Part shown: piece after piece, positions 53,758 to 61,961 of the stretch | How the letters are laid out: each line of letters opens with the position of its first letter | Numbering within the stretch: position 1 is the stretch's first letter | Origin: a bacterium | GTDB lineage: Bacteria; Sysuimicrobiota; Sysuimicrobiia; Sysuimicrobiales; Segetimicrobiaceae | Assembly: GCA_035307765.1 (NCBI GenBank) | Contig: DATGHU010000016.1 | Span: 1-64,000, forward strand | Length of the DNA: 64,000 nucleotides | Direction: 5' to 3' | The notes under the pieces: generated by a model | The model's input: only the letters and a program-made list of their open reading frames with translations | Databases searched by the model: none | What the model was told of the DNA's origin: nothing | Made by a program: the position numbers and the translations under genes

Positions 53758-53763
53758 AGTATA
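53758..53763 (-). promoter_or_regulatory. Extended -10 promoter of the thiamin operon
   Basis: TATACT preceded by TGT on the minus strand makes an extended -10 about 20 bases ahead of the TPP aptamer. No good -35 is seen 17 bases upstream (TGGCCC), which is common for extended -10 promoters. The transcript would begin near 53751. Confidence 0.5.
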
Positions 53764-53792
53764 ACACATGGCGGTCGATCGGGCCACGGCGT

Positions 53793-54821
53793 TCACGACC
53801 CGGACGACCCGGGTGACGAGGCGTCCCCGGCGTCGGCACGCAACACCCGCCACAGTTCGTCCCCCGCAGGAGGCTCGAGGGCCAGGTCGACGTCCCGGCG
53901 CCGCACCACCCGATCGCGGGGCAGGAACCGGCCGATCTCGACGGCCCTGACCCCGGCGTCCGAGATCGCCATCACGGTGCGCGCCGGATCCGGGGTGGCG
54001 ACGAGGAGCCCCCCGCTCCCCACCAATCGGAGCGGGTCCGCGCCCAACTGCGCGCAGATGGCTGCGGTTTCGGGGAGCACCGGAACGCGGGCGGCGTCGA
54101 TGTGGACGCCGATCCCCCCGGCCTCGGCCATTTCGTAGGCCGCGCCGAGGACGCCGCCTTCGGTGACGTCGTGCATGGCATGGGCTCCCCCCCGCGCCGC
54201 CGCCCGCGCCTCCGGGAGGACGCTGATCCGTCCCCGGAAGGCTTTCGCCCGCTCCACCAGCGCGATCCCGAGCGGGGGAACCAGGCGATGTTCCAGTATC
54301 CCGGCGAGAATCGCGGTTCCCTCGATTCCCGCCCCTTTCGTGAGGAGTAGCGCGTCCCCCGGTATGCCTCCGCCGCTTCTGAGGACCTGATCCTTCCGCG
54401 CCCGTCCCACGGCGGTGACCACCACGATCGTCCGCTCGATCCCCGGGGTCACCTCGCTGTGGCCGCCTGCGATTTCCACCCCCAACTGGCGGGCGGCGGC
54501 CGATGCGTCTTGCATCACCCGGGCGAGGTCGGAGGCGGCATCACCGGGAGCGAGGAGGAGCGTGAGCAACAGGGCCACCGGCTCCGCCCCCGTTGCCGCG
54601 AGGTCGTTCGTCGCGATGAAGGCCGCGTACCACCCCAGATCGGGCCCGGCCCCGGTGATGGGATCGGTGGTTAGGACGGCGACCTCGTCACCGAAGTCGA
54701 TCACCGTGCAATCTTCGCCCATCTGGGAATGGACGAGCACATCGGCACGTCGCGTCCCGAGGTGTTGGTAGACGATCGAAGCGAGGAGGTTGGGGGCCAC
54801 CTTCCCGATCGGAAGACCCAC
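53793..54821 (-). CDS. AIR-synthase-related, HypE-like protein
   Basis: A 342-residue member of the PurM/HypE/SelD/ThiL ATP-binding superfamily. The N-terminal AIRS domain has VLTTDPITGAGPDLGWYAA and NDLAATGAEPVALLLTL; the C-terminal domain has LLLTKGAGIEGTAIL, HDVTEGGVLGAAYEM and LRLVGSGGLLVATP. It resembles the archaeal-type HypE-like group. It lacks the Cys/Sec and GCGCK loop of SelD, so selenophosphate synthesis is not indicated. No hydrogenase genes are nearby; function unclear. It starts with GTG and lies upstream of the thiamin operon. Confidence 0.82.
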   Translation of the reverse strand: MGLPIGKVAPNLLASIVYQHLGTRRADVLVHSQMGEDCTVIDFGDEVAVLTTDPITGAGPDLGWYAAFIATNDLAATGAEPVALLLTLLLAPGDAASDLARVMQDASAAARQLGVEIAGGHSEVTPGIERTIVVVTAVGRARKDQVLRSGGGIPGDALLLTKGAGIEGTAILAGILEHRLVPPLGIALVERAKAFRGRISVLPEARAAARGGAHAMHDVTEGGVLGAAYEMAEAGGIGVHIDAARVPVLPETAAICAQLGADPLRLVGSGGLLVATPDPARTVMAISDAGVRAVEIGRFLPRDRVVRRRDVDLALEPPAGDELWRVLRADAGDASSPGSSGS

Positions 54822-54870
54822 CGTCGCTGCCCTCTACGCCAGCGTGACTTCCGCCGGAGCCCCGACGCGA

Positions 54871-55800
54871 CTAGACGGCCACCCGAGACGAGATCACGGT
54901 CATCTTCTTCAAGATCGTTTGGGCGACTTCCAATGCCCGGACCCCGTCCTCCCCGGGCACGAGGGGGGTCGTCTCGCCGCGAACGCAGCTGACGAAGTGC
55001 GTCAACTCCGCGCGCAACGGCTCCTCCCCCTTCACCACGGTCCGCCGTTGGGTCCCGTGTCGACGGACCGTGATCTGTTGTCGGAGGTAGTTGAGATGGA
55101 TCAGCCCGTCGGGGAGCGTGATCTCGAGTTCGGCAGCCTTCACCGGGGAGACCCGGCTGGCGACGAAGCTCGCCAGGCACCCGTTCTCCAGCGCCAGGTG
55201 GGCGACGGCCAGGTCCTCGTCCTCGCCGTGGATGGCCGCCCCGATCGCGCTCACGCGGGTGACGGGGGAGCGCATCAGGTTCAGGATGATGTCCAGGTCG
55301 TGGATCATCAAATCCAGCACGACGCCCACGTCCATGATCCTGGAGGGGTCCCAGGGGCGCACCCGCCGGACCTGCACGAACAGCGGCTCGCTGACCAGAT
55401 CTTTGAGGGCGTGGACGGCTGGCTTGAACCGTTCCACGTGCCCGACGAGCAGGGTCACCCCGGCTCGGTGCGACAGGTCGATCAGTTCGACCGCCTGCTC
55501 GACCGTGGTGGTGATGGGCTTTTCAACCAGGACGTGGACGCCGTGCCGGAGGAAGTCGCGCGCGATCTCGTAGTGGAAGGCGGTGGGAACGGCAAGGCTC
55601 ACCGCGTCGACCTTGCCGAACAGCATGCGATAATCTTGGTGGCCGGTCGTTTGGTACCGCTTCGCGAAGGCGGCAGCCTCCGCGGGGATGGTATCGACGA
55701 CTCCGGCGAGCGTGACATCGGGAAGATGGTGATAGACACGTACGTGGTGCTGGCCCCATTGCCCCAATCCGACAACGCCGACGCGGACCAGCCTAGTCAT
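54871..55800 (-). CDS. Gfo/Idh/MocA-family sugar(-nucleotide) dehydrogenase
   Basis: An NAD(P)-dependent oxidoreductase of 309 residues. VGVVGLGQWGQHHVRVY is the Rossmann glycine motif and LVEKPITTT the EKP motif of the catalytic fold. Together with the DegT aminotransferase just upstream it resembles the WlbA/WlbB pair that makes amino sugar-nucleotides for surface glycans. GGAG lies six bases before the ATG at 55800, which is preferred to 55806. Exact substrate unknown. Confidence 0.9.
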   Translation of the reverse strand: MTRLVRVGVVGLGQWGQHHVRVYHHLPDVTLAGVVDTIPAEAAAFAKRYQTTGHQDYRMLFGKVDAVSLAVPTAFHYEIARDFLRHGVHVLVEKPITTTVEQAVELIDLSHRAGVTLLVGHVERFKPAVHALKDLVSEPLFVQVRRVRPWDPSRIMDVGVVLDLMIHDLDIILNLMRSPVTRVSAIGAAIHGEDEDLAVAHLALENGCLASFVASRVSPVKAAELEITLPDGLIHLNYLRQQITVRRHGTQRRTVVKGEEPLRAELTHFVSCVRGETTPLVPGEDGVRALEVAQTILKKMTVISSRVAV

Positions 55801-55810
55801 GGACATCTCC

Positions 55811-56929
55811 TTAGTGCCGGGGATCGAAGCGGCGGATCGCCTGAACGATCCGGTGGAGCTCCTCCTCCCCGAGCGCGGGGTGCACCGGGATGCTGAGGAC
55901 CTCTCCGGCAGCCCGCTCGGCCTCCGGACAACGAGCGTCCCCGTAGCCTAACCGCTGGTAGAGCGGGCTCCGGTGGATGGGGGTCGGATAGTAGACCCGG
56001 GTGCTGATGCCGCACGCCGTGAGGTGCTGCGCCAACCGGTCTCGATGTCGCGGTGCCCGCAACGTGTATTGGTGGTACACGTGCGTGCTGCCTTCGGGCT
56101 CCACGGGGAGCCCCAGCCACTCGAGGTTCCGCAGCTCCGCGGTGAGGCGGGCCGCGTTGTGCCTGCGCCGGAGATTGCGTTCGTCGAGCGTGGCAAGCTG
56201 ACCGATCCCGATCGCCGCCGCCATCTCCGTCATGCGGGCGTTTGAGGCCACCATCTCGTAGACGTACTGCGCCGATTGCCCGACGTTGGTCAGCATGTGG
56301 GCACGCGCGGCTACCCCGGGGTCGCCGGTGACCACCATCCCGCCCTCGCCGGTCGTGAGGTTCTTTGACGGGTAGAAGCTGAACGTTCCCGCGTCCCCCA
56401 GCGTGCCGACCTTGCGGCCGCGGATCGTGGCGCCATGCGCCTGGGCGGCATCCTCGATCACGACGAGGTGGTGGCGACGGGCCAGTTCCAATAGCGCGTC
56501 CATCGGGCTCGGCAGTCCGTAGAGATGAACCGGGAGCAGCCCCCAGACATCCGGGGTCCGAGCGATGACATCGGCGACCGCGCCGGGGTTGAGGTTGTAG
56601 CTCTGGGGATCGATATCGGCGAACACCGGGATCGCGCCTCGCCGAAGAATCGCGTTGGTCGTGGCGACAAAGGAGAATGGCGTCGTGATCACCCGCGCCC
56701 CCGACGGAACCCCCGCGGCCTCGAGCGCCACCTCGAGGGCGGTGGATCCCGATGAGGTGGCGGCGCCGTGGGCGACTCCGAGGTATGCGGTGAACGCCAC
56801 TTCAAACTGGCGGACCCATCGACCTGCGACGAGCTGTCCCGACTGCAACACGTCCAGGACCCGGCGCTTGTCCTCGTCGGTGAGCATGGGAGCGGCGATT
56901 GGGATCGTCGGTTGCGACGTTATCTGCAC
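55811..56929 (-). CDS. DegT/DnrJ/EryC1/StrS aminotransferase
   Basis: A PLP-dependent sugar-nucleotide aminotransferase of 372 residues. GSTALEVALEAAGV, the PLP aspartate context VIEDAAQAHGA, and the lysine in FYPSKNLTTGEGG are the family signature. It lies ten bases upstream of the Gfo/Idh/MocA gene. The pair would oxidise and aminate a nucleotide sugar. A second DegT-family gene is at 60870. Confidence 0.94.
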   Translation of the reverse strand: MQITSQPTIPIAAPMLTDEDKRRVLDVLQSGQLVAGRWVRQFEVAFTAYLGVAHGAATSSGSTALEVALEAAGVPSGARVITTPFSFVATTNAILRRGAIPVFADIDPQSYNLNPGAVADVIARTPDVWGLLPVHLYGLPSPMDALLELARRHHLVVIEDAAQAHGATIRGRKVGTLGDAGTFSFYPSKNLTTGEGGMVVTGDPGVAARAHMLTNVGQSAQYVYEMVASNARMTEMAAAIGIGQLATLDERNLRRRHNAARLTAELRNLEWLGLPVEPEGSTHVYHQYTLRAPRHRDRLAQHLTACGISTRVYYPTPIHRSPLYQRLGYGDARCPEAERAAGEVLSIPVHPALGEEELHRIVQAIRRFDPRH

Positions 56930-57082
56930 GTCCGTGGCCCGGTTGATCTCTACCTCCCCGCTGCGCGATTCCTCCGAGATTTCTGCACCCCGGAGGGATT
57001 TCCTGCTCTGCTCGGTGGGGACACGGGTTGGCGTCGCGCGCGCCGTCGAGCGAATCGTGACGACGTCGCACCGAACGCGGGG

Positions 57083-57532
57083 TCACGGCGGCGATTCGAG
57101 TTGACGCCGCAGCGCGTCCAGCATCCGTTCGAGATTCTCCTTCATCTTGACCCGCAACAGCGTGCTGAGGAGTCCCCCGATCAACGGGATGTCGAACTCG
57201 AAATCCACCACGATCGTCGTGCGCGTTCCTTCGGGTTCCGGCGCGAACGTCCACGTCCCCTCGTAGCGGTCGAAGTCCCCTTCGCGTTGGCGGAACCGGC
57301 AGCGGTGCTCGGCGTTGTCCCACACGTCCTCCTCCACCCAGTGGACCCGGTGTCCCTCCACAACTCCTACCCACTCCGTCAGCGTGGGGACGCCGTCCCG
57401 CCGCTCCAACACCGTGATCCGCTCCAGATCGGGCATGAACTGCGGGAAATCCTCGACCCGCTTTGCCAGGTCGTACACGGCGTCGAGCGGCGCATGGATC
57501 AGCACCGCTCCCTCAACACGCGCCAAGCGCAT
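57083..57532 (-). CDS. SRPBCC (START-like) protein, possible CoQ-binding COQ10 type
   Basis: A 149-residue SRPBCC-fold protein resembling polyketide cyclase/dehydrase and ribosome-associated RatA/COQ10 families: VLIHAPLDAVYDLAKRVEDFPQFMPDLERITVLE at the start and a C-terminal amphipathic helix. Such proteins bind hydrophobic ligands in a central cavity. The ATG at 57532 has GAGGAGGGG directly upstream; a GTG at 57568 is the alternative. It lies between the TGS GTPase and the aminotransferase; no clear link. Confidence 0.82.
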   Translation of the reverse strand: MRLARVEGAVLIHAPLDAVYDLAKRVEDFPQFMPDLERITVLERRDGVPTLTEWVGVVEGHRVHWVEEDVWDNAEHRCRFRQREGDFDRYEGTWTFAPEPEGTRTTIVVDFEFDIPLIGGLLSTLLRVKMKENLERMLDALRRQLESPP

Positions 57533-57609
57533 CCCCTCCTCTTTTGATTTCGGGTGGGTTGCGTCCACGGCGACGGCGGTCTGCGCCGATACCCCGAGGA
57601 GCGGTCGGG

Positions 57610-58581
57610 TTACGCGTGCAATTCCAGCACGTCACCGTCTTCCAGGACGTGTTCCCGTTGCACCATCTGCCCGTCGAAGGTATGCGCGCCCCAGATGCGT
57701 GCGTATTTCATCCGATCGGCAAAGTCCTTATGCACGATCGCCGCGGCATCCTGCACGGTCGTGCCGCGCTTCATCACGAAGGGCGCGGAGCGGTCCGCGC
57801 GATACCCGGGAGCCTTGGTGTAGATGCGGATCACGTTGAGGAGGCCGAACATCGCGCCGCGCAACGTGTCCACGCCCGTTTCGGTTTCAGCGGAGACCAC
57901 CTGGATCGGCCACCGGCGGGGGTAGAGCTCGCGGAGGATCTCCAGCCGCTCGCTCGCCTCGGGTGCGTCTGACTTCGCGGCGATCAAGATCGTCGGCACG
58001 CCCCCGGAGGGATCCCCCCCCCGCCCGAGGCGGACGCCGGACCGATCGAGCAGCGCCAGCGTCGTCTCCATCGAGGACAGCAGATCATCGCTCGCTAGGT
58101 CCGCCACCAGCAGGGCCCCGTCCGCCTGCCGGATGAGCGCGAACAGCCACGGCTCCGCGGTTTCTTCGGCGATCGGGGGGAGGTCCACCAGCTGAATCTG
58201 GATGTTTTCAAATGCGACCATTCCGGGGAGGGGAATGCGGGTCGTAAACGGATAGGGGGCAACGGCCGGGGCGGCGTTGCTGAGCGCAGCGAGGAGGCGG
58301 GATTTTCCGACGTTGGGGGCGCCCACCAAGACGACCTGCCCGGCTCCCTCCCGGGGTACGTGCTGCCAGGTGGATCCCCGCCCCCCCGCCGGCTTGCGGG
58401 CCGCTTCGGTCCGCAGCTTGGCCATCCGGCGCCGGATGTCGGCCCGCATGTGCTCGGTCCCCTTGTGCTTGGGGATCGTGGCCATCATCTCGTTCAGCGC
58501 AACGAGCTGGTCCTCTGGAGTGGTCGCCTGGCGGAAGCGGCGTTCGGCCTCGAGGTACTGCGGGGTGAGGTTGGCGGGCAC
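57610..58581 (-). CDS. OBG/DRG-type GTPase with TGS domain
   Basis: A 323-residue GTPase of the ribosome-associated OBG/DRG family. The N-terminal helical region is followed by the P-loop GAPNVGKSRL, the switch segment PFTTRIPLPG, a G3-like DLPPI and a G4-like AAKSD. The G3 and G4 motifs depart from DxxG and NKxD. The C-terminal TGS domain (RGTTVQDAAAIVHKDF, HVLEDGDVLELHA) is complete. Domain layout suggests a translation-linked function. It lies 13 bases past greA. Confidence 0.9.
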   Translation of the reverse strand: MPANLTPQYLEAERRFRQATTPEDQLVALNEMMATIPKHKGTEHMRADIRRRMAKLRTEAARKPAGGRGSTWQHVPREGAGQVVLVGAPNVGKSRLLAALSNAAPAVAPYPFTTRIPLPGMVAFENIQIQLVDLPPIAEETAEPWLFALIRQADGALLVADLASDDLLSSMETTLALLDRSGVRLGRGGDPSGGVPTILIAAKSDAPEASERLEILRELYPRRWPIQVVSAETETGVDTLRGAMFGLLNVIRIYTKAPGYRADRSAPFVMKRGTTVQDAAAIVHKDFADRMKYARIWGAHTFDGQMVQREHVLEDGDVLELHA

Positions 58582-58594
58582 AGCGGACCCGGGA

Positions 58595-59170
58595 TTACTG
58601 GATGCGGGTCACCCGGAGCTTCAGCGTGCCGGCCGGGGCGACCACGCGCACCGTTTCGCCTACGGAGCGGCCGAGCAAGGCAGCACCGACAGGGGACAGA
58701 TGGCTGATCCGGCCCTGCGCCAGATCGACCTCCACCGGTCCGACGATGGTGTAGGCCACGTCCTCTCCCGTAGCCGTGTCGGTGACGTGAACGGTGCAGC
58801 CCATCGCCACTACGTCCGACTGCCCCTTCCCCGGTTCGTCGATCATCTGGACGTCACGGAGGAGCAGGTCGAGTTCCTGGATGCGGCCTTCGATGAAGGC
58901 CTGTTCGTTCTTCGCGTCTTCATATTCGGAGTTCTCGGAGCGATCGCCGAGCTCGGCCGCGCGCTTGATCCGCAGGGCCACCTCGCGCCGCCGTTCGCTG
59001 CGAAGATGCTTGAGCTCCCCTTCCAGCTGATCTCGGCCTTCCCGGGTGAGGAACGTGGGCTGATGCGATTGTCCGTCTCGTGTTGTGTCGGGCACGTCGT
59101 CTCCGTTGGCCTTCCCCATGGGCCGTACGGTCCCGGTCGGATCGCTGCGGCGTGGGCGGCGTGGGTTCAT
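58595..59170 (-). CDS. greA: Transcription elongation factor GreA
   Basis: Rescues backtracked RNA polymerase by stimulating transcript cleavage. The coiled-coil tip motif GDRSENSEYEDAKNEQ carries the acidic residues that act in the polymerase channel, and the C-terminal FKBP-like domain (GRISHLSPVGAALLG) is intact. The start at 59170 has GGAG eight bases upstream and gives 191 residues, with some 35 more than usual. The probable -10 lies so close that the ATG at 59119 (174 residues) is also credible. Confidence 0.94.
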   Translation of the reverse strand: MNPRRPRRSDPTGTVRPMGKANGDDVPDTTRDGQSHQPTFLTREGRDQLEGELKHLRSERRREVALRIKRAAELGDRSENSEYEDAKNEQAFIEGRIQELDLLLRDVQMIDEPGKGQSDVVAMGCTVHVTDTATGEDVAYTIVGPVEVDLAQGRISHLSPVGAALLGRSVGETVRVVAPAGTLKLRVTRIQ

Positions 59171-59187
59171 AGAGCGTCTCCGAGGGT

Positions 59188-59193
59188 ATTCTA
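59188..59193 (-). promoter_or_regulatory. Extended -10 promoter of greA
   Basis: TAGAAT preceded by TGG on the minus strand; TTCCCC lies 17 bases upstream as a weak -35. Transcription would begin near 59181, only about 11 bases before the 59170 ATG. Confidence 0.45.
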
Positions 59194-59326
59194 CCAGAGC
59201 CGGCGGGGTTGGGGAAGCGCTCGGCCCTAGGACGCCTGGTCCGCAGGTTCGTGCAGAGCGAACAGGAGGATCGCGGGGCGTGGCTTAACTATGGGGGGAA
59301 ATGCGTCCCGCCCGCGTGACTCGTTC

Positions 59327-60298
59327 ATGAAGATCCTCGTGACCGGCTGCGCCGGCTTCATCGGGTCGAAGGTCAGCGAGGTCTGCCTGCGGGAGGGCCA
59401 CGAGGTGATCGGGGTCGACAACCTCAACACCGCCTACGACGTTCGATTGAAAGAATGGCGCCTCTCCCGCCTCGTCGGAGGAGCCGGGTTCGCCTTCGTG
59501 CGGGCGGACGTGGTGGATCGGACGGCGGTCCAGGAGCTGTTCTCGCAGCACCCGTTCGATACGGTGATCAACCTGGCGGCTCGGGCCGGGGTGCGCCGGA
59601 GCCTCGTGGATCCCTGGGCGTACTTCGAGACCAACATCACCGGAACGCTGAACCTTCTTGAAGGATGCCGGGAGCACGGCGTGGTCAAGTTTGTCCTGGC
59701 GTCGACCTCCAGCCTATACGGTGATGGACAGCGGCCCTTTCGGGAAGACCAGCCCACGGACCGCCCCGTTTCGCCGTATGCCGCTTCCAAGAAATCAGCC
59801 GAGACCCTCTGCTATACCTACCACGCGCTGCACGGGCTCGACATCACCGTGCTCCGATACTTCACGGTGTACGGCCCGGCGGGGAGGCCGGACATGAGCC
59901 CGTTTCGCTTCATCCGCTGGATCGCCGAGGGTGATCCGATCACGCTGTACGGGGACGGCTCCCAGGAACGAGACTTCACCTACGTGGATGACATCGCCCA
60001 CGGGACCCTCCTCGCGCTCAAACCCCTCGGGTATGAGGTGATCAACCTGGGGAGCGACCGTCCGGTCACGATGGGTCAGTTCATCAGGATCCTGGAGCAG
60101 CGGCTGGGACGCACCGCCCGCATCGACCGCCGTCCCTCGCACCCCGCGGATGTGCGCGCCACCTGGGCCGATATCACCAAGGCCCGCCGCCTCCTGCAGT
60201 GGGCGCCGAAGACCTCGCTGGAAGACGGCGTGGGGGCCACCGCGGCCTGGTACGAAGAACACCGGTCGTGGGCGTCCACGATCGACCTCGGAGAGTAA
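59327..60298 (+). CDS. NAD-dependent nucleotide-sugar epimerase/dehydratase
   Basis: An extended SDR of 323 residues acting on a nucleotide sugar. VTGCAGFIGSKVSE is the glycine motif, SSLYGDG and SPYAASKKSAE give Ser and Tyr-x3-Lys, and RYFTVYGPAGRPDM is typical of UDP-glucuronate and UDP-glucose 4-epimerases. It is the only plus-strand gene in this part of the window. The start at 59327 is taken because the protein begins with the Rossmann strand; an upstream ATG at 59291 adds 12 residues. Confidence 0.92.
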   Translation: MKILVTGCAGFIGSKVSEVCLREGHEVIGVDNLNTAYDVRLKEWRLSRLVGGAGFAFVRADVVDRTAVQELFSQHPFDTVINLAARAGVRRSLVDPWAYFETNITGTLNLLEGCREHGVVKFVLASTSSLYGDGQRPFREDQPTDRPVSPYAASKKSAETLCYTYHALHGLDITVLRYFTVYGPAGRPDMSPFRFIRWIAEGDPITLYGDGSQERDFTYVDDIAHGTLLALKPLGYEVINLGSDRPVTMGQFIRILEQRLGRTARIDRRPSHPADVRATWADITKARRLLQWAPKTSLEDGVGATAAWYEEHRSWASTIDLGE

Positions 60299-60392
60299 GC
60301 GGCCCAAGGCGGCTGCGTCTGCACGCGGAGGGGCCAAAGCCCGATCCCTCCGGACCGCGGGGGCCGGCGGGGAGGTGCACTCCACCTCCACT

Positions 60393-60860
60393 TTATTCCG
60401 GGGTGCGGATCGTCTCGGTCGCCTGGAGGAGTTCCCCGGCCAGCGTGTCGTCCGGACAACCTCGGAGTTCGCGTTCCGTGTCTTCGATGCTCGAGATCTC
60501 CTGGTTGGTTTCGACGATCTGCGTGTAAATGGCGTCTCGGAGCCCCCGCTCCAATCGCAGCTTCGTGAAGAAACACTGTTCGAGCCTGGACTTGCGGTAG
60601 AGCCACAGGCAGCGGTCGCGGATCGCCTGGAGCCTGGAGGCGAGCTCAAAGCCCAGATCCCGGCGCTCCAGGCCTTCATGCAGCGGGACATACGCGCGGC
60701 GGATTTCCGGGACGACCCGGTCGAGCTCGCCGAGCACCCCGTCGGTGTCCGCGGTGCCCCGGGCGCCGCGTTGGATCGCGTCGAGGAGGCGGTGCTCCAA
60801 ATCGCGCAGGAGCGTCTCCACTCCCTGCGCGAGCGTGCCCAGGTGATCTCGGTCGGTCAT
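60393..60860 (-). CDS. Helical protein of unknown function
   Basis: I do not recognise this 155-residue protein. It is charged and almost entirely helical (TLAQGVETLLRDLEHRLLDAIQRG, RLEQCFFTKLRLERGLRDAI), with no membrane segment. It lies nine bases past the DegT-family gene at 60870 on the same strand and ends close to the convergent epimerase. The codon pattern supports coding. A structural or binding role is possible, but function cannot be stated. Confidence 0.6.
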   Translation of the reverse strand: MTDRDHLGTLAQGVETLLRDLEHRLLDAIQRGARGTADTDGVLGELDRVVPEIRRAYVPLHEGLERRDLGFELASRLQAIRDRCLWLYRKSRLEQCFFTKLRLERGLRDAIYTQIVETNQEISSIEDTERELRGCPDDTLAGELLQATETIRTPE

Positions 60861-60869
60861 GGTGGATGC

Positions 60870-61961
60870 CTAGACGCGCCGACCCAACGACGAGGCCTCC
60901 GCGGTTCGTGGAGCGGGCCACACACCTTGCCCGCCGGCGGCGCTTCGCGTCAGCGCACTGACCGCGCGGGCCTCGTCGTCGGTCAGACTGGGATAGATGG
61001 GCAAGGAAACGGCGCGGCGATGCACCGCGTCGGCGTTCGGGCACGGCCCTGCCGCCACGAGGTCATGGAGCGGGCGGTAGACCGGCCGTTTGCACTCAAC
61101 GCCCCGCTCGAGGGTATCCGCGATGAACCTCTCGGGATCCGGAACGCCGATCACGTAGCGGTAGAAGACATCGCCATCACGCGGCGGCGTGAAGGTGGGG
61201 ACGACGCCGTTGAGCTCGGCGTGGTAGAGGCGTGCAATCGTGCGCCGACGTTCGACAAAGCGGGAAAGCTTGCGCAGTTGGTTGCGCCCCAGCGCCGCCT
61301 GCAGATCGGTCATCTTGTAGTTGTAGCGCAGGCGATACCCGGCTCGGTTGTCGTAATCCCGCAGATCCCGGGCTTCCGCGAGCACGCTTGCCGATCGCGA
61401 TAGGAGCATGCCCCCTTCTCCCGTGGTGATCATCTTGGTCGCATAGAACGAGAGCACGGTGATGTCCCCGACGCTCCCCGCGGGGCGCCCCCCGCTCGAT
61501 CCTCCGAGGGCGTGCGCGCAGTTTTCGATGACGGGGATCCCCAGCGCCCGAAAGGCTTCCACCGGGGCGATCCGGCCGAACATGTGCGGCAGGATGACGG
61601 CCCGCGTGGCGGGCGAGATCAGGCGCCCGGCCGCGTTCATCCCCATGTTCACGTCGTGCGGCCCGCAGTCGACGATGCGGGGCGTTGCCCCGACAAGGTC
61701 GACGGCGTGGAGGAGCGCGACGCACGTGTACGACGGGATCAGCACCTCCGCCCCCGCGCCTACCCCCAGGGCGCGCAGCGCCAGGTGCAGCGCTGCCGTG
61801 CCGGAGCTGGTGGCCACGCCCCCCGGCAGGCCGAGGGCCCGGGCGGCCTCGTCCTCGAACTGCCGCACCTCGCCCCCCTGCGCCAGGTGGCGCGACAGCA
61901 GCACCCGATTGACGCCGGCGAGATCGTCCGGTTCGATGGTGGGCTGCGAGTGGGCGATCAT
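60870..61961 (-). CDS. DegT/DnrJ/EryC1/StrS aminotransferase (second copy of family)
   Basis: A PLP-dependent sugar aminotransferase of 363 residues. TSSGTAALHLALRALGV, VIENCAHALGG and the lysine in FYATKMITTGEGGML are diagnostic. The ATG at 61961 overlaps the PIG-L stop (ATGA); a long upstream extension in the same frame is a shadow. With the neighbouring PIG-L deacetylase and the epimerase this indicates synthesis of an amino-sugar component of a surface glycan or a secreted glycoside. Confidence 0.93.
   Translation of the reverse strand: MIAHSQPTIEPDDLAGVNRVLLSRHLAQGGEVRQFEDEAARALGLPGGVATSSGTAALHLALRALGVGAGAEVLIPSYTCVALLHAVDLVGATPRIVDCGPHDVNMGMNAAGRLISPATRAVILPHMFGRIAPVEAFRALGIPVIENCAHALGGSSGGRPAGSVGDITVLSFYATKMITTGEGGMLLSRSASVLAEARDLRDYDNRAGYRLRYNYKMTDLQAALGRNQLRKLSRFVERRRTIARLYHAELNGVVPTFTPPRDGDVFYRYVIGVPDPERFIADTLERGVECKRPVYRPLHDLVAAGPCPNADAVHRRAVSLPIYPSLTDDEARAVSALTRSAAGGQGVWPAPRTAEASSLGRRV

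Noticed and set aside
53793-54821. The AIR-synthase-like gene as selenophosphate synthetase (SelD)
   Set aside because: Same superfamily, but it lacks the N-terminal Cys/Sec and GCGCK loop; it fits the HypE-like group. It therefore gives no support to Sec decoding.
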